DNA from: Clostridium sp. CAG:452
Lineage (GTDB): Bacteria > Bacillota > Clostridia > TANB77 > CAG-508
Assembly (NCBI GenBank): GCA_000434035.1
Contig: FR893516.1
Coordinates: 33,842 to 66,831 of the forward strand
Direction of reading: 5' to 3'
DNA: 32,990 bases
The stretch's first letter is position 1. Every line of letters starts with the position of its first letter. The notes beneath the pieces were generated by a model. It searched no databases, was not told the origin of the DNA, and saw only the letters and a list, made by a program, of their open reading frames with translations. The position numbers and the translations under genes were made by a program. Shown piece by piece: positions 15,088 through 22,752 of this stretch.

Positions 15088-16347
15088 TTGAACAGTTTAC
15101 AAGAAGCACAAAATGAAGCAAATAAATGTTTAAATTGTAAAGTACCAATGTGTCAAAAAGGATGCCCAATAAGTACACACATTCCGCAATTTATAGAACA
15201 AATAAAAAATGGAAACCTAGAAGAAGCATATAAAATATTACAAGAGAATAATATTATGAGTAACATATGTTCTAACGTTTGCCCATACGAAGAGTGTTGC
15301 GTAGGAAATTGCATAAAGGGAATAAAAGGAGAACCTATCCAAGTAAATAAGTTAGAGAAATATGTAAATAATTGGGCCAGGAAAAACAATGTAATATATG
15401 TGAATGAAAGGCAAAAATCTAATAATATTAAAATAGCAGTAGTAGGTTCAGGCCCAGCTGGAATAGAATGTGCAGTAGAACTTTCTAAAAAAGGTTTTGA
15501 AGTTACAATATTTGAAAAAGAAGAAGAAATAGGCGGACTTCTAACATATGGAATACCAGGATTTAGGTTACCAAGAGATATTACACAAAATTTAACAAGA
15601 AGAATAAAAGGCCTAGGAATAAACATACAAACAAATATCGAATTTGGAAAAGATATAACAATAGAAAGCTTAAAGAAGAATGGCTATAAAGCAATATTTG
15701 TAGCAATTGGAGCTGAAACAGCAAGTACATATCATTTAACTAACAAAGAATGTAACAAAATACATAGATCTGATTATATATTAAAAGAATATAATGCAAA
15801 AAGAATAATAAATGACCTAGGGAATGTAATAATAATTGGAGGAGGAAATGTAGCAACAGACTCTGCAAGAGCTGCTATAAGAATGGGCGCAAAAAGCAGT
15901 ACAATTGTATATAGAAGAAATAGAGAAAAAATGCCAGCAAGAGAAATAGAATTAGAAGAAGCTATGGAAGATGGAGTAGAAGTTATATACAATACAAAAG
16001 TATTAGAAGCAGACGTAGAAGAAGGCAAAATACAAAAAGTAAGATGCATAAAAACAGATACAACAAACGGAGAAGTAAAAGACATTGAAGGTAGTGAATT
16101 CTATATAAATGCAGACACAATAATATTTGCAATAGGACTAAAACCAAATAAGGAAATAATAGAACAAGAAAAAATACAATTGGAAAATGGACTTATAAAA
16201 ACAGACGAAAATTGTCAAACTAATATAGAAGGCGTATTTGCAGGAGGAGATGTTTGCCAAAGCAAAGCAACAGTGTGCTTAGCAATAAAAGCAGGAAAAG
16301 AAGCTGCAAAAAACATGGAAAAATATATAAATACTTTATATAACTAA
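15088..16347 (+). CDS. NADPH-dependent glutamate synthase small subunit-like oxidoreductase
   Basis: 419 residues from TTG 15088 (SD AAAAGGAG, 7 bp). The N-terminal Fer4_20 domain carries Cys groups CLNCKVPMCQKGCP (residues 14-27) and CSNVCPYEECCVGNC (about 61-75) for two 4Fe-4S clusters. A first Rossmann site is VVGSGPAGIECAVELSKKG (about 118-136, FAD), and a second GGGNVATDSARAAIRMGA (about 251-268, NADPH). AGGDVCQ near residue 387 closes the FAD site. Family members are GltD, NfnB and SudA. No gltB (large subunit) or nfnA partner is in the window, so the electron acceptor is unknown and the gltD symbol is withheld. Confidence 0.85.
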   Translation: MNSLQEAQNEANKCLNCKVPMCQKGCPISTHIPQFIEQIKNGNLEEAYKILQENNIMSNICSNVCPYEECCVGNCIKGIKGEPIQVNKLEKYVNNWARKNNVIYVNERQKSNNIKIAVVGSGPAGIECAVELSKKGFEVTIFEKEEEIGGLLTYGIPGFRLPRDITQNLTRRIKGLGINIQTNIEFGKDITIESLKKNGYKAIFVAIGAETASTYHLTNKECNKIHRSDYILKEYNAKRIINDLGNVIIIGGGNVATDSARAAIRMGAKSSTIVYRRNREKMPAREIELEEAMEDGVEVIYNTKVLEADVEEGKIQKVRCIKTDTTNGEVKDIEGSEFYINADTIIFAIGLKPNKEIIEQEKIQLENGLIKTDENCQTNIEGVFAGGDVCQSKATVCLAIKAGKEAAKNMEKYINTLYN

Positions 16348-16351
16348 ATTA

Positions 16352-16380
16352 TTGTAAACAAACAATAATTATAGTATAAT
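16352..16380 (+). promoter_or_regulatory. Promoter of ssrA
   Basis: TTGTAA (16352-16357) and TATAAT (16375-16380) with 17-bp spacing; the RNA 5' end is expected about 14 nt downstream, at or near the mature tmRNA end 16394. Confidence 0.75.
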
Positions 16381-16393
16381 AAAGTATGTACAT

Positions 16394-16752
16394 GGGGATG
16401 TAATTGGTTTCGACAGTAATGTAGAAATATGAGTTGCGACAAGTGGATTCTCGTTGGCCACTTAAAAAACGAGAAATTAAAAATAAACGCTGATAATAGA
16501 GAATTAGCATACGCTGCCTAGTTAATGGCACGTCGTTTTACCATAAGGCCTACTGGTATGGATAAAGCGTCGATTAAAGTAGGAAACAAAATTATTTCTT
16601 GTCTTGGAAATAATGGGTAATTTTAAGACTACCAAAAATTCAAGTTTGTTTATTAACAAGAATTAGAGGGAATATTTAATAATAAACTATTGTTGTAGAA
16701 GCTTGTATGGAAATATTATTGGACGAGGGTTCAACTCCCTCCATCTCCACCA
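16394..16752 (+). ncRNA. ssrA: tmRNA (one-piece)
   Basis: The RNA rescues stalled ribosomes. Its tRNA-like part pairs GGGGATG (16394-16400) with CATCTCC near the 3' end, the T-arm is GAGGGTTCAACTCCCTC, and CCA is encoded (16750-16752). The mRNA-like part begins at GCT 16489 and encodes the tag ADNRELAYAA before TAG 16519-16521. Ending in LAYAA-type residues matches ClpXP-recognised tags. The length (359 nt) and pseudoknot-rich middle are normal. It is relevant to the frameshift finding: stalling on unassigned CGG codons would be a substrate for this RNA. Confidence 0.96.
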
Positions 16753-16760
16753 AAAATAAA

Positions 16761-16789
16761 AAGTTATAGTGAAAACTATAACTTTTTTT
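16761..16789 (+). terminator. Terminator of ssrA, bidirectional with the ATP-grasp gene
   Basis: 9-bp stem (16761-16769 with 16776-16784), 6-nt loop, T run on the plus strand and the matching A run on the other. It lies between two convergent genes and can serve both. Confidence 0.8.
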
Positions 16790-16792
16790 GAA

Positions 16793-17794
16793 TTAAAATA
16801 TCTTCATAATTTCATTATACTTAGGAATTAAACCTTCCTTTTTAGTTATCAAACTAGGTTTTACTTGATATACCCCTGGAAAACAATTTCCTTCGACAAT
16901 TACTGGGCCATTTTCAGAAATTGCTACATCCCAACCAACATAAGCCACTTCTGGAATAACTTTAGCACATTCCTTTACAAGCTCAACAGCTTCTTTAAAC
17001 ATTGGAACTTTAAAGCCAACAATTTTTTTCTTTGAAATAGGATGTTCAGTATAAATATTGTCATTTCTATCAATTGCTTCTACATAAACATTTCCTTCAT
17101 TACTTACATAAGTATACATTCCACCACTTGAAAAATTATCTACAACACCACCATTACCAATTTTAAGTACAGCTTGTAGAAAATAAGATTTACCATCCTT
17201 GTAAAAAGTAAACATTCTCATAGTATTTACAGACTTATCATATAAAACGTTCATGTCTGGATGTTGCTTAATGCATTCTTCGATTAATAGTTGATCATTT
17301 GCAATTAATTTATTATATATTTCTTTACAGTTAACATCAGGAGAATAAACATATTTCTCAACTCCGTGACCACCTTCATCATCAATAGGCTTTACAATAA
17401 TTGCATTATTAGACTTGAAAAAAGTTTCAAAATCATTATAATTATCAGGTGTTAGCATCATCCAATTTCTTTTTAAATACTTATTAAATATTTTATTGAA
17501 TTCTACTTTGTTCTCAAATTTGTGAAAACTAGATTTATCATTGAACTTTTTAATAATTTCATTGTTTTTACCACGAGTTAAATAGGTTTTTCGTTCTTCA
17601 TTATTTAAATTATAAAACTCAAACTCTTGATAATCATAATATCCTGCTTGGTATTTAAAACCACATTTAATCATATCAATTACAATCGAAATATAGTTTT
17701 TCTTAGTTTTTTTACTAATAGCTTTGGCTATTCTAAACATATTTTTATAATCCATTTTAATAATGCGTTTAAATAAATATTTAATTTTCCCCAT
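16793..17794 (-). CDS. ATP-grasp family protein (sugar-transfer-associated type)
   Basis: The only long gene on the minus strand. 333 residues. The ATP-grasp fold is visible: VKPIDDEGGHGV (about residues 135-146) is the ATP lid loop, LLIEECIKQHP the adenine hinge, NTMRMFTF an Arg-containing substrate strand, and VIVEGNCFPG (about 303-312) the Mg-binding Glu/Asn end. These fit the ATPgrasp_ST / alpha-L-glutamate-ligase-related family, often near polysaccharide or peptide-coat genes, whose substrate is not known. The N-terminus is Lys-rich with MGKIKYLFKRIIKM. No partner gene is adjacent. It converges with ssrA and diverges from the riboswitch-controlled operon. Confidence 0.75.
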   Translation of the reverse strand: MGKIKYLFKRIIKMDYKNMFRIAKAISKKTKKNYISIVIDMIKCGFKYQAGYYDYQEFEFYNLNNEERKTYLTRGKNNEIIKKFNDKSSFHKFENKVEFNKIFNKYLKRNWMMLTPDNYNDFETFFKSNNAIIVKPIDDEGGHGVEKYVYSPDVNCKEIYNKLIANDQLLIEECIKQHPDMNVLYDKSVNTMRMFTFYKDGKSYFLQAVLKIGNGGVVDNFSSGGMYTYVSNEGNVYVEAIDRNDNIYTEHPISKKKIVGFKVPMFKEAVELVKECAKVIPEVAYVGWDVAISENGPVIVEGNCFPGVYQVKPSLITKKEGLIPKYNEIMKIF

Positions 17795-17870
17795 AAAATA
17801 TCACCACAAGTAGTATATCATAAATAAAGTAAAAGTAAACATAGAAGTAAAAAAACATAAAAAATTTGTC

Positions 17871-17899
17871 TTGACAAATCAAATAAAAAAATATATTAT
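17871..17899 (+). promoter_or_regulatory. Promoter of the Mn2+ riboswitch operon
   Basis: TTGACA (17871-17876) and TATTAT (17894-17899) with 17-bp spacing, followed by the riboswitch leader. Confidence 0.75.
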
Positions 17900-17934
17900 A
17901 TTTAGCAAGTGAAAAGTATAAGAAGAAGAGACCA

Positions 17935-18070
17935 AAACTCTTCAAATTTTAAAAGGGAGTAGCTTAAAAATTACTAATCAACAACCTCGTTTTAAACTGG
18001 TTAGTGAGCCTAAATGGTAAGCAAGACTTTTAAAGAAGCTATGAAAATTAGTTTCTTTAAAAGTCTTTTT
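17935..18070 (+). promoter_or_regulatory. yybP-ykoY (Mn2+) riboswitch with terminator
   Basis: The two conserved aptamer strands are recognisable: AAAGGGAGTAGCTT (from 17952; family consensus has GGGGAGTAGC) and AAATGGTAAGCAAGACTTT (from 18012; family UUAGCAAGACCUUU). Between them are two variable hairpins. The 3' strand of the aptamer overlaps the left arm of a 14-bp perfect terminator (18024-18037 with 18053-18066, then T run). Mn2+ binding would therefore hold off the terminator and switch the operon on, the arrangement known for this class. It sits before a HAD phosphatase and a P-type ATPase, a common target. Confidence 0.85.
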
Positions 18071-18127
18071 GATTAAATAGAAAAAATCTTGAAAACTCAA
18101 ATTGGTGCAAATATGAAAGGAAACAAT

Positions 18128-18937
18128 ATGCCATACATAATAAGCAAAGAAAAACTAAATAAATTTAATAATTTGAATAATTATTTTGTAATAACAGATT
18201 TTGATAGAACTCTTACAACAGCAGAAAGTGAGCCAACAATGGGAGTAATACCACAATATCTAGGTGGAGAATGTTTAGAAAAAAGAACTAAGATATATGA
18301 GCATTATAGACCATTAGAATTAGACTACACAATCGAAGAAAATAAAAAACAACAAATAATGAAAGAATGGGCAAAAGAAAGCTTTACACTTTTATCAAAA
18401 TATATAACAAAAGAAAGTATAAAAAATGCATTATTAAATGCAGACTTATATTTAAGGCCTGGTGCAAAAGAATTTTTACAAGAAATGAATGATAACAATA
18501 TTCCTGTAATAATTATGTCTTCAGGGATAGGAAATATAGTAAAAGCCTTTTTAGAAAAAGAAAATTGCATGTTTAATAATATAAAAATAGTTTCTAATTT
18601 TTTTGAGTTTAATAATGGAATAACAACAATAAATATGGACAAGATAATGGCAACATCAAATAAAGAGTATATAAGAATACCAGAGAATATAAGAAACCAG
18701 ATAGAAGAAAGAGAAAAAGCCTTAGTATTTGGAGACTTAATAGAAGATATAAAAATGATAGACAAAGAAAAGTTACAAAACACTTTAACATTTGGATTTT
18801 TAGATGAAAATGCAGAGCAAAACCTAGAAAGATATAAAGAAAATTTTGATATAATATTAACGGGAAACGATAATTTTAATACAGTAAGAAAAATTTTAAA
18901 AAACAAGGAGGAAAACAATGGCAATAAATTGGTTTAA
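18128..18937 (+). CDS. HAD-superfamily phosphatase, pyrimidine 5'-nucleotidase-like
   Basis: 269 residues from ATG 18128, chosen because SD GAAAGGAA (18115-18122) directly precedes it; a TTG at 18089 is in frame but would place the start inside the riboswitch tail. HAD motifs: I DFDRTLT (Asp nucleophile, near residue 26), II SSGIG (near 138), III/IV FGDLIEDIKM (about 200-209). The layout resembles UMPH-1 / cytosolic 5'-nucleotidase III, but the usual second Asp is Ile-Glu-Asp, so substrate is uncertain. Its last 20 bp overlap the ATPase gene, so the two are translationally coupled and both under the Mn2+ riboswitch. Confidence 0.75.
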   Translation: MPYIISKEKLNKFNNLNNYFVITDFDRTLTTAESEPTMGVIPQYLGGECLEKRTKIYEHYRPLELDYTIEENKKQQIMKEWAKESFTLLSKYITKESIKNALLNADLYLRPGAKEFLQEMNDNNIPVIIMSSGIGNIVKAFLEKENCMFNNIKIVSNFFEFNNGITTINMDKIMATSNKEYIRIPENIRNQIEEREKALVFGDLIEDIKMIDKEKLQNTLTFGFLDENAEQNLERYKENFDIILTGNDNFNTVRKILKNKEENNGNKLV

Positions 18938-21620
18938 TAAAACAGTAGATGAAGTAGAATCTACACTAAAAACAAATGCAGAAAATGGCTTAACAGCAGA
19001 AGAAGCCAAAAAAAGACAAGAAGAATATGGACTAAATGAATTAAAAGCAAAGAAGAAAAAAAGTTTATTTGTAAAATTCTTAGAACAATTTAAAGACTTT
19101 ATGATTATAATTCTTATAATTTCTGCAATAATCTCTGGAGTTGTTGGAGTAGCACAAGGAGAGGGATTTACAGATACAATTATTATACTAGTAGTTGTAG
19201 TAGTAAATGCAATAATAGGAGTAGCCCAAGAAAACAAAGCAGAAAAATCATTAGAAGCTTTACAAAAATTAAGTTCACACGTTGCAAAAGTTGTAAGAGA
19301 TGGTAAGCTTCAAGTCATTCAATCTAAAGAACTAGTTCCAGGAGATATTGTAATATTAGAAACAGGGGACTATGTACCAGCAGACCTAAGAATAATAGAA
19401 GCAGTAAATTTAAAATCGCAAGAATCTGCTTTAACAGGAGAATCTGTGCCAGTAGAAAAAATGGCAGCAAAAATAGAAGACGAAAAGATAGGTATAGGAG
19501 ACAGAGTAAACATGCTATTTTCTTCGAGTTTAATTACTTATGGTAGAGGAAAAGCTGTTGTAGTAGAAACAGGAATGAATACAGAAGTAGGAAAAATAGC
19601 AGATATAATAAACACAGCAGAAGAACAAGGAACACCACTTCAACAAAAATTAAATAAATTAGGAAAAACACTAGGAATTGTAGCATTAGCAATATGTGCT
19701 GTAATTTTTGTAGTAGGTCTTTTATATGGAAAAGAACCAATACATATGTTTATGACAGCTGTAAGTTTAGCAGTAGCAGCTATACCAGAAGGCTTGCCAG
19801 CAGTATTTACAATAGTACTTGCAATTGGCGTACAAAGGATGGTAAAAAGAAATGCAATTGTTAAAAAATTGCCAGCAGTAGAAACATTAGGAAGCGCTTC
19901 AGTAATTTGCTCAGACAAAACCGGAACATTAACACAAAATAAAATGACAGTAGAAAAAGTATTTTGTGATGGAAACCTTGTAAACTTAGAAGAATCAGCA
20001 GATATGATAGATATTCAAAAATTAGTATATGCAAGTATGCTTTGTAATGATACCAAAATTTCAGAAGACGACAAACTTACAGGAGATCCAACAGAAACGG
20101 CATTAGTAGATATGGCATTTAAATTAGATTTTGATCCATCAGTATATGGAATGTTTCCAAGAGTAGCAGAAATTCCATTTGATTCAGATAGAAAATTAAT
20201 GACAACAGTACACGAAGAAAACGGAAATTATGTAGTTTATACAAAAGGTGGAGTAGATGAACTTTTGGCAAATTGTAGTTCATATATATTAGAAGGCGAT
20301 ATAAAAACAGATTTAGAAGAATACAAAGAAATAATTAGAAGATACAACATGGAAATGGCACAAAATGCATTAAGAGTTTTAGCAATGGCATATAAAGTAC
20401 TAGACCATAAACCAACAGCAGAAGAAATAAAAGAATTAGAATCTAACTTAACATATATTGGTATGGTAGGTATGATAGACCCACCAAGACTAGAAGTAAA
20501 AGATGCAGTACAAGAATGTAAAGAAGCAGGAATCAAAACAGTAATGATTACTGGCGACCATAAAATAACAGCAATAGCAATAGCAAAAAGTTTAGGAATA
20601 CTAGAAAATGATGATGAAGCAATTACAGGAACAGAACTAGAGGAAATGAGCGATGAAGAGTTAATTAGAAATGTAAGAAAATATTCTGTATATGCAAGAG
20701 TTTCACCAGAACATAAAGTAAGAATAGTAAAAGCATGGCAAGCAAATGGAGAAACCGTTGCTATGACAGGAGATGGAGTAAATGATGCACCATCATTAAA
20801 AATTGCAGATATAGGTTGCGCAATGGGAGTAGTTGGAACAGATGTTGCAAAAGAAGCAGCAGATGTTATTTTAACAGATGATAATTTTGCAACAATTGTG
20901 TCAGCAGTAGAAGAAGGAAGACGTATATATGATAATATTCTAAAAGCAATACAATTCTTATTATCAAGCAATATAGGAGAAATAGTAGTACTATTTTTAG
21001 CAATACTAATAACTCCATTATTGTCAAAGCAATTTGGAGTAGATATAACATTAATAGAAACATTATTACCAATACACATATTATGGATTAACCTAGTAAC
21101 AGATTCATTACCAGCATTAGCACTTGCAGTAGATCCAGCAGCAGACAATGTAATGAAAAGAAAGCCTTTAAAAAATACTAAAAAAGGAATATTTACAAAA
21201 GGAATGACATGGAGAATAGTATATCAAGGATTAATGATAGGATTACTTACACTTACTGCATTCATAATTGGACTTTCAACACCAGATGTAAGTCAAGAAG
21301 AAAAGGTAAAAATAGGCCAAACAATGGCATTTTATGTATTAGCACTTTCAGAATTAGTTCATGTATTTAATATAAGAGATAACAAAAGATCAATATTCAA
21401 AACGGGAATATTTAATAATAGCAAACTAATTTTAGCAACAGTAGTATCAGCAAGTTTAATGTTTGTAATACTATTTACACAAGGATTAAGAGATATATTT
21501 GGATTAGTAATGCTGCCAGCAATGCACGTATTCGAAACAGTAATGTTAGTACTTGCACCAGTAATAATAGTAGAAATATTTAAGCTATTAAAAATAAATA
21601 CAACAAAAGACGAAGAATAG
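18918..21620 (+). CDS. P-type (IIA) cation-transporting ATPase, probable Mn2+/Ca2+ exporter
   Basis: A 900-residue PMR1/SERCA-type ATPase. N-terminal cation ATPase domain, actuator loop LTGESVPVEK (near 176), TM4 VAAIPEGLPA with the site-II Glu, phosphorylation site CSDKTGTLTQNK (Asp near residue 336), hinge MTGDGVNDAPSLKIADIG (near 616). TM5 has LLSSNIGEIVV, and TM6 has LWINLVTDSLPALAL with Asn, Thr and Asp in the metal-site positions; TM8 has ALSELVHVFN. Both cation sites seem intact, as in Ca2+ pumps, yet the Mn2+ riboswitch upstream argues for Mn2+ export. It has SD AAGGAGG inside the HAD gene. Confidence 0.93.
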   Translation: MAINWFNKTVDEVESTLKTNAENGLTAEEAKKRQEEYGLNELKAKKKKSLFVKFLEQFKDFMIIILIISAIISGVVGVAQGEGFTDTIIILVVVVVNAIIGVAQENKAEKSLEALQKLSSHVAKVVRDGKLQVIQSKELVPGDIVILETGDYVPADLRIIEAVNLKSQESALTGESVPVEKMAAKIEDEKIGIGDRVNMLFSSSLITYGRGKAVVVETGMNTEVGKIADIINTAEEQGTPLQQKLNKLGKTLGIVALAICAVIFVVGLLYGKEPIHMFMTAVSLAVAAIPEGLPAVFTIVLAIGVQRMVKRNAIVKKLPAVETLGSASVICSDKTGTLTQNKMTVEKVFCDGNLVNLEESADMIDIQKLVYASMLCNDTKISEDDKLTGDPTETALVDMAFKLDFDPSVYGMFPRVAEIPFDSDRKLMTTVHEENGNYVVYTKGGVDELLANCSSYILEGDIKTDLEEYKEIIRRYNMEMAQNALRVLAMAYKVLDHKPTAEEIKELESNLTYIGMVGMIDPPRLEVKDAVQECKEAGIKTVMITGDHKITAIAIAKSLGILENDDEAITGTELEEMSDEELIRNVRKYSVYARVSPEHKVRIVKAWQANGETVAMTGDGVNDAPSLKIADIGCAMGVVGTDVAKEAADVILTDDNFATIVSAVEEGRRIYDNILKAIQFLLSSNIGEIVVLFLAILITPLLSKQFGVDITLIETLLPIHILWINLVTDSLPALALAVDPAADNVMKRKPLKNTKKGIFTKGMTWRIVYQGLMIGLLTLTAFIIGLSTPDVSQEEKVKIGQTMAFYVLALSELVHVFNIRDNKRSIFKTGIFNNSKLILATVVSASLMFVILFTQGLRDIFGLVMLPAMHVFETVMLVLAPVIIVEIFKLLKINTTKDEE

Positions 21621-21632
21621 CTTTTGAAAAAT

Positions 21633-21664
21633 ATTGTAGGTCGTCATGCTTGGCGACCTACAAT
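21633..21664 (+). other. Palindromic hairpin after the ATPase gene
   Basis: Arms 21633-21643 and 21654-21664 (11 bp, TGTAGGTCG / CGACCTACA core) extend to 14 bp with one G-T pair and a TGCT loop. No T run follows. It resembles the TGTAGGGGCG... family of palindromic repeats also present at 28155-28178, so it may be a repeat unit reused as a transcript end. Confidence 0.55.
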
Positions 21665-21709
21665 GCCATAAAAATTTTAAAAAATTACAAATAAAATTAA
21701 TTAAAGATA

Positions 21710-21738
21710 TTGACACTTTGCATATAAAATGCTACAAT
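21710..21738 (+). promoter_or_regulatory. Promoter of tRNA-Leu
   Basis: TTGACA (21710-21715) and TACAAT (21733-21738), 17-bp spacing; tRNA begins 21 bp downstream. Confidence 0.8.
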
Positions 21739-21758
21739 AATCAATGTCAATAAAATAT

Positions 21759-21841
21759 GCGGATGTGGCGGAACTGGCAGACGCGCTGGTCTTAGGAACC
21801 AGTACTTCGGTGTGGGGGTTCAAGTCCCTTCATCCGCACCA
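21759..21841 (+). tRNA. tRNA-Leu (anticodon TAG)
   Basis: An 83-nt gene with CCA encoded (21839-21841). Acceptor GCGGATG pairs with CATCCGC. The anticodon stem is CTGGT/ACCAG with loop CTTAGGA, anticodon TAG at 21793-21795 (reads CUN). The variable arm TACTTCGGTG, expected for Leu, is present, and the T arm is GGGGGTTCAAGTCCC. Confidence 0.93.
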
Positions 21842-21855
21842 GAGAAGAGATTAGC
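21825..21855 (+). repeat. First copy of a 31-bp direct repeat (tRNA-Leu 3' end)
   Basis: This stretch covers the last 17 nt of tRNA-Leu, including CCA, plus the left arm of the terminator. It is repeated without mismatch at 21994-22024, 169 bp further on. Confidence 0.8.
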
Positions 21856-21872
21856 ATGGCTAATCTCTTTTT
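21846..21872 (+). terminator. Terminator of tRNA-Leu
   Basis: 10-bp stem (21846-21855 with 21859-21868), 3-nt loop, T5. It is duplicated at 22015-22042. Confidence 0.85.
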
Positions 21873-21993
21873 GTATACTTAGAAAAGGGACTTGAAAAGG
21901 AGGTTGCCGAGTTTCGAGCAGGACTGGAGCCTGCCGAAACGAAGGCTAAAATAGTCCCTTTGGACTATTTTACCGACGCGCTTGGCCGGAGGC
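21873..21993. repeat. Palindrome-bearing insert between the duplicated tRNA ends
   Basis: GC-richer than its surroundings. It starts with a 12-bp inverted copy of the tRNA T-arm (AAGGGACTTGAA, 21885-21896), then a region with several GC-rich half-palindromes, then an 11-bp perfect hairpin (21947-21957 with 21962-21972, loop CTTT). Its end, GACGCGCTTGGCC, resembles the tRNA sequence GACGCGCTGGTC, so a second tRNA-Leu may have been destroyed here. No ORF is supported. Confidence 0.5.
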
Positions 21994-22024
21994 TCCCTTC
22001 ATCCGCACCAGAGAAGAGATTAGC
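21994..22024 (+). repeat. Second copy of the 31-bp direct repeat (tRNA-Leu 3' end remnant)
   Basis: Identical to 21825-21855. It contains a 3' tRNA end with CCA but is not preceded by any usable tRNA body, so it is a remnant or an attachment-site-like duplicate. Confidence 0.8.
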
Positions 22025-22042
22025 TAAAGCTAATCTCTTTTT
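22015..22042 (+). terminator. Second copy of the tRNA-Leu terminator
   Basis: 10-bp stem (22015-22024 with 22029-22038), TAAA loop, T5. Same stem as at 21846-21872 with a different loop. Confidence 0.8.
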
Positions 22043-22105
22043 GTTATTGAAACAAATATATTGTAAAATGAATAAATTTATGCTACTTTATATATGGTGA
22101 TTATT

Positions 22106-22552
22106 ATGAAATTTACAACACTATGTTATATAGAAAAAAATGATAAGTACTTAATGCTATATAGAAATAAAAAAGAAAACGATTTAAATGAGGGAAAATG
22201 GATTGGAGTCGGCGGAAAATTTGAAGAAAAGGAATCTCCAGAAGAATGTTTAATTAGAGAGGTAAAAGAAGAAACTGGTCTAACACTAACGAAATACAAA
22301 TTAAGATGCTTAGTAACATTTGTATCTGATAAATGGGAAACAGAGCATATGTATGTATTTACAGCAAGTGAATTTGAAGGAGAACTTAAAGAATGCAATG
22401 AAGGTACTTTACAATGGATTGATAAAGATAAAATATTAGACTTACCAACATGGGAAGGAGATAGATTCTTTTTTGAAAAAATGCAGAAACAAAAAGAATT
22501 CTTTACAATGAAGGTAGAATATAAAGGAGACAAGTTAGTAAATTGCAAATAG
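22106..22552 (+). CDS. NUDIX hydrolase, MutT/8-oxo-dGTP diphosphatase-like
   Basis: 148 residues from ATG 22106; GGTGAT (22096-22101) is a fitting SD, so the in-frame ATG at 22094 is less likely. The Nudix box GGKFEEKESPEECLIREV then KEETG (about residues 36-58) has all catalytic positions (GX5EX7REUXEEXGU). KWIGVGGK and the C-terminal TWEGDRFFFEKM resemble the Firmicutes MutT group that cleans oxidised nucleotides. Substrate is inferred. It is monocistronic and ended by a terminator. Confidence 0.88.
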   Translation: MKFTTLCYIEKNDKYLMLYRNKKENDLNEGKWIGVGGKFEEKESPEECLIREVKEETGLTLTKYKLRCLVTFVSDKWETEHMYVFTASEFEGELKECNEGTLQWIDKDKILDLPTWEGDRFFFEKMQKQKEFFTMKVEYKGDKLVNCK

Positions 22553-22576
22553 AAAGATTAAATCTTTCTATTTTTT
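22550..22576 (+). terminator. Terminator after the NUDIX gene
   Basis: 9-bp stem (22550-22558 with 22562-22570), 3-nt loop, T6 run, overlapping the stop codon. Confidence 0.85.
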
Positions 22577-22606
22577 AATATTAATTTAATATTAAAAAAA
22601 TATAAT

Positions 22607-22711
22607 ACAAATATCAACAAAGGAAAGACTAAATTAATATCACCCCAGAAGTAGGAAAAGAAAAGATTATTTCCATCCCCATTTATAATCTTTTCTCCTA
22701 CAAATTTTTTT
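22607..22711 (+). ncRNA. Candidate small RNA
   Basis: TATAAT (22601-22606) is a possible -10 box, though its -35 is poor. About 100 nt later an extended hairpin (22651-22670 with 22685-22701, bulged) is followed by T7. Unpaired C-rich patches CACCCC (22641-22646) and CCATCCCC in the loop (22673-22680) could base-pair with Shine-Dalgarno sites, as in C-rich-loop sRNAs of Firmicutes. It could also be a leader of the response-regulator gene, but that gene has its own -10 box after the T run. Confidence 0.4.
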
Positions 22712-22727
22712 AATTATAAAAATGTGA

Positions 22728-22733
22728 TATAAT
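22728..22733 (+). promoter_or_regulatory. -10 box of the response-regulator gene
   Basis: TATAAT, preceded by TG one base upstream, 20 bp before the start codon. The -35 region is only a T run, shared with the preceding terminator, so the promoter may need an activator. Confidence 0.5.
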
Positions 22734-22752
22734 ATGCAATAGAGGTAAGAAT

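Noticed and set aside
18089..18127. TTG start for the HAD gene
   Set aside because: It lacks an SD and lies in the tail of the riboswitch terminator; the ATG at 18128 has GAAAGGAA at the right distance.
20237..21148. Long minus-strand ORF inside the ATPase gene
   Set aside because: It is a shadow of the AT-rich ATPase coding strand with no SD and no recognisable domain.
21994..22024. A second functional tRNA-Leu
   Set aside because: Only the 3' end with CCA remains; no acceptor 5' strand, D-arm or anticodon arm is present upstream.
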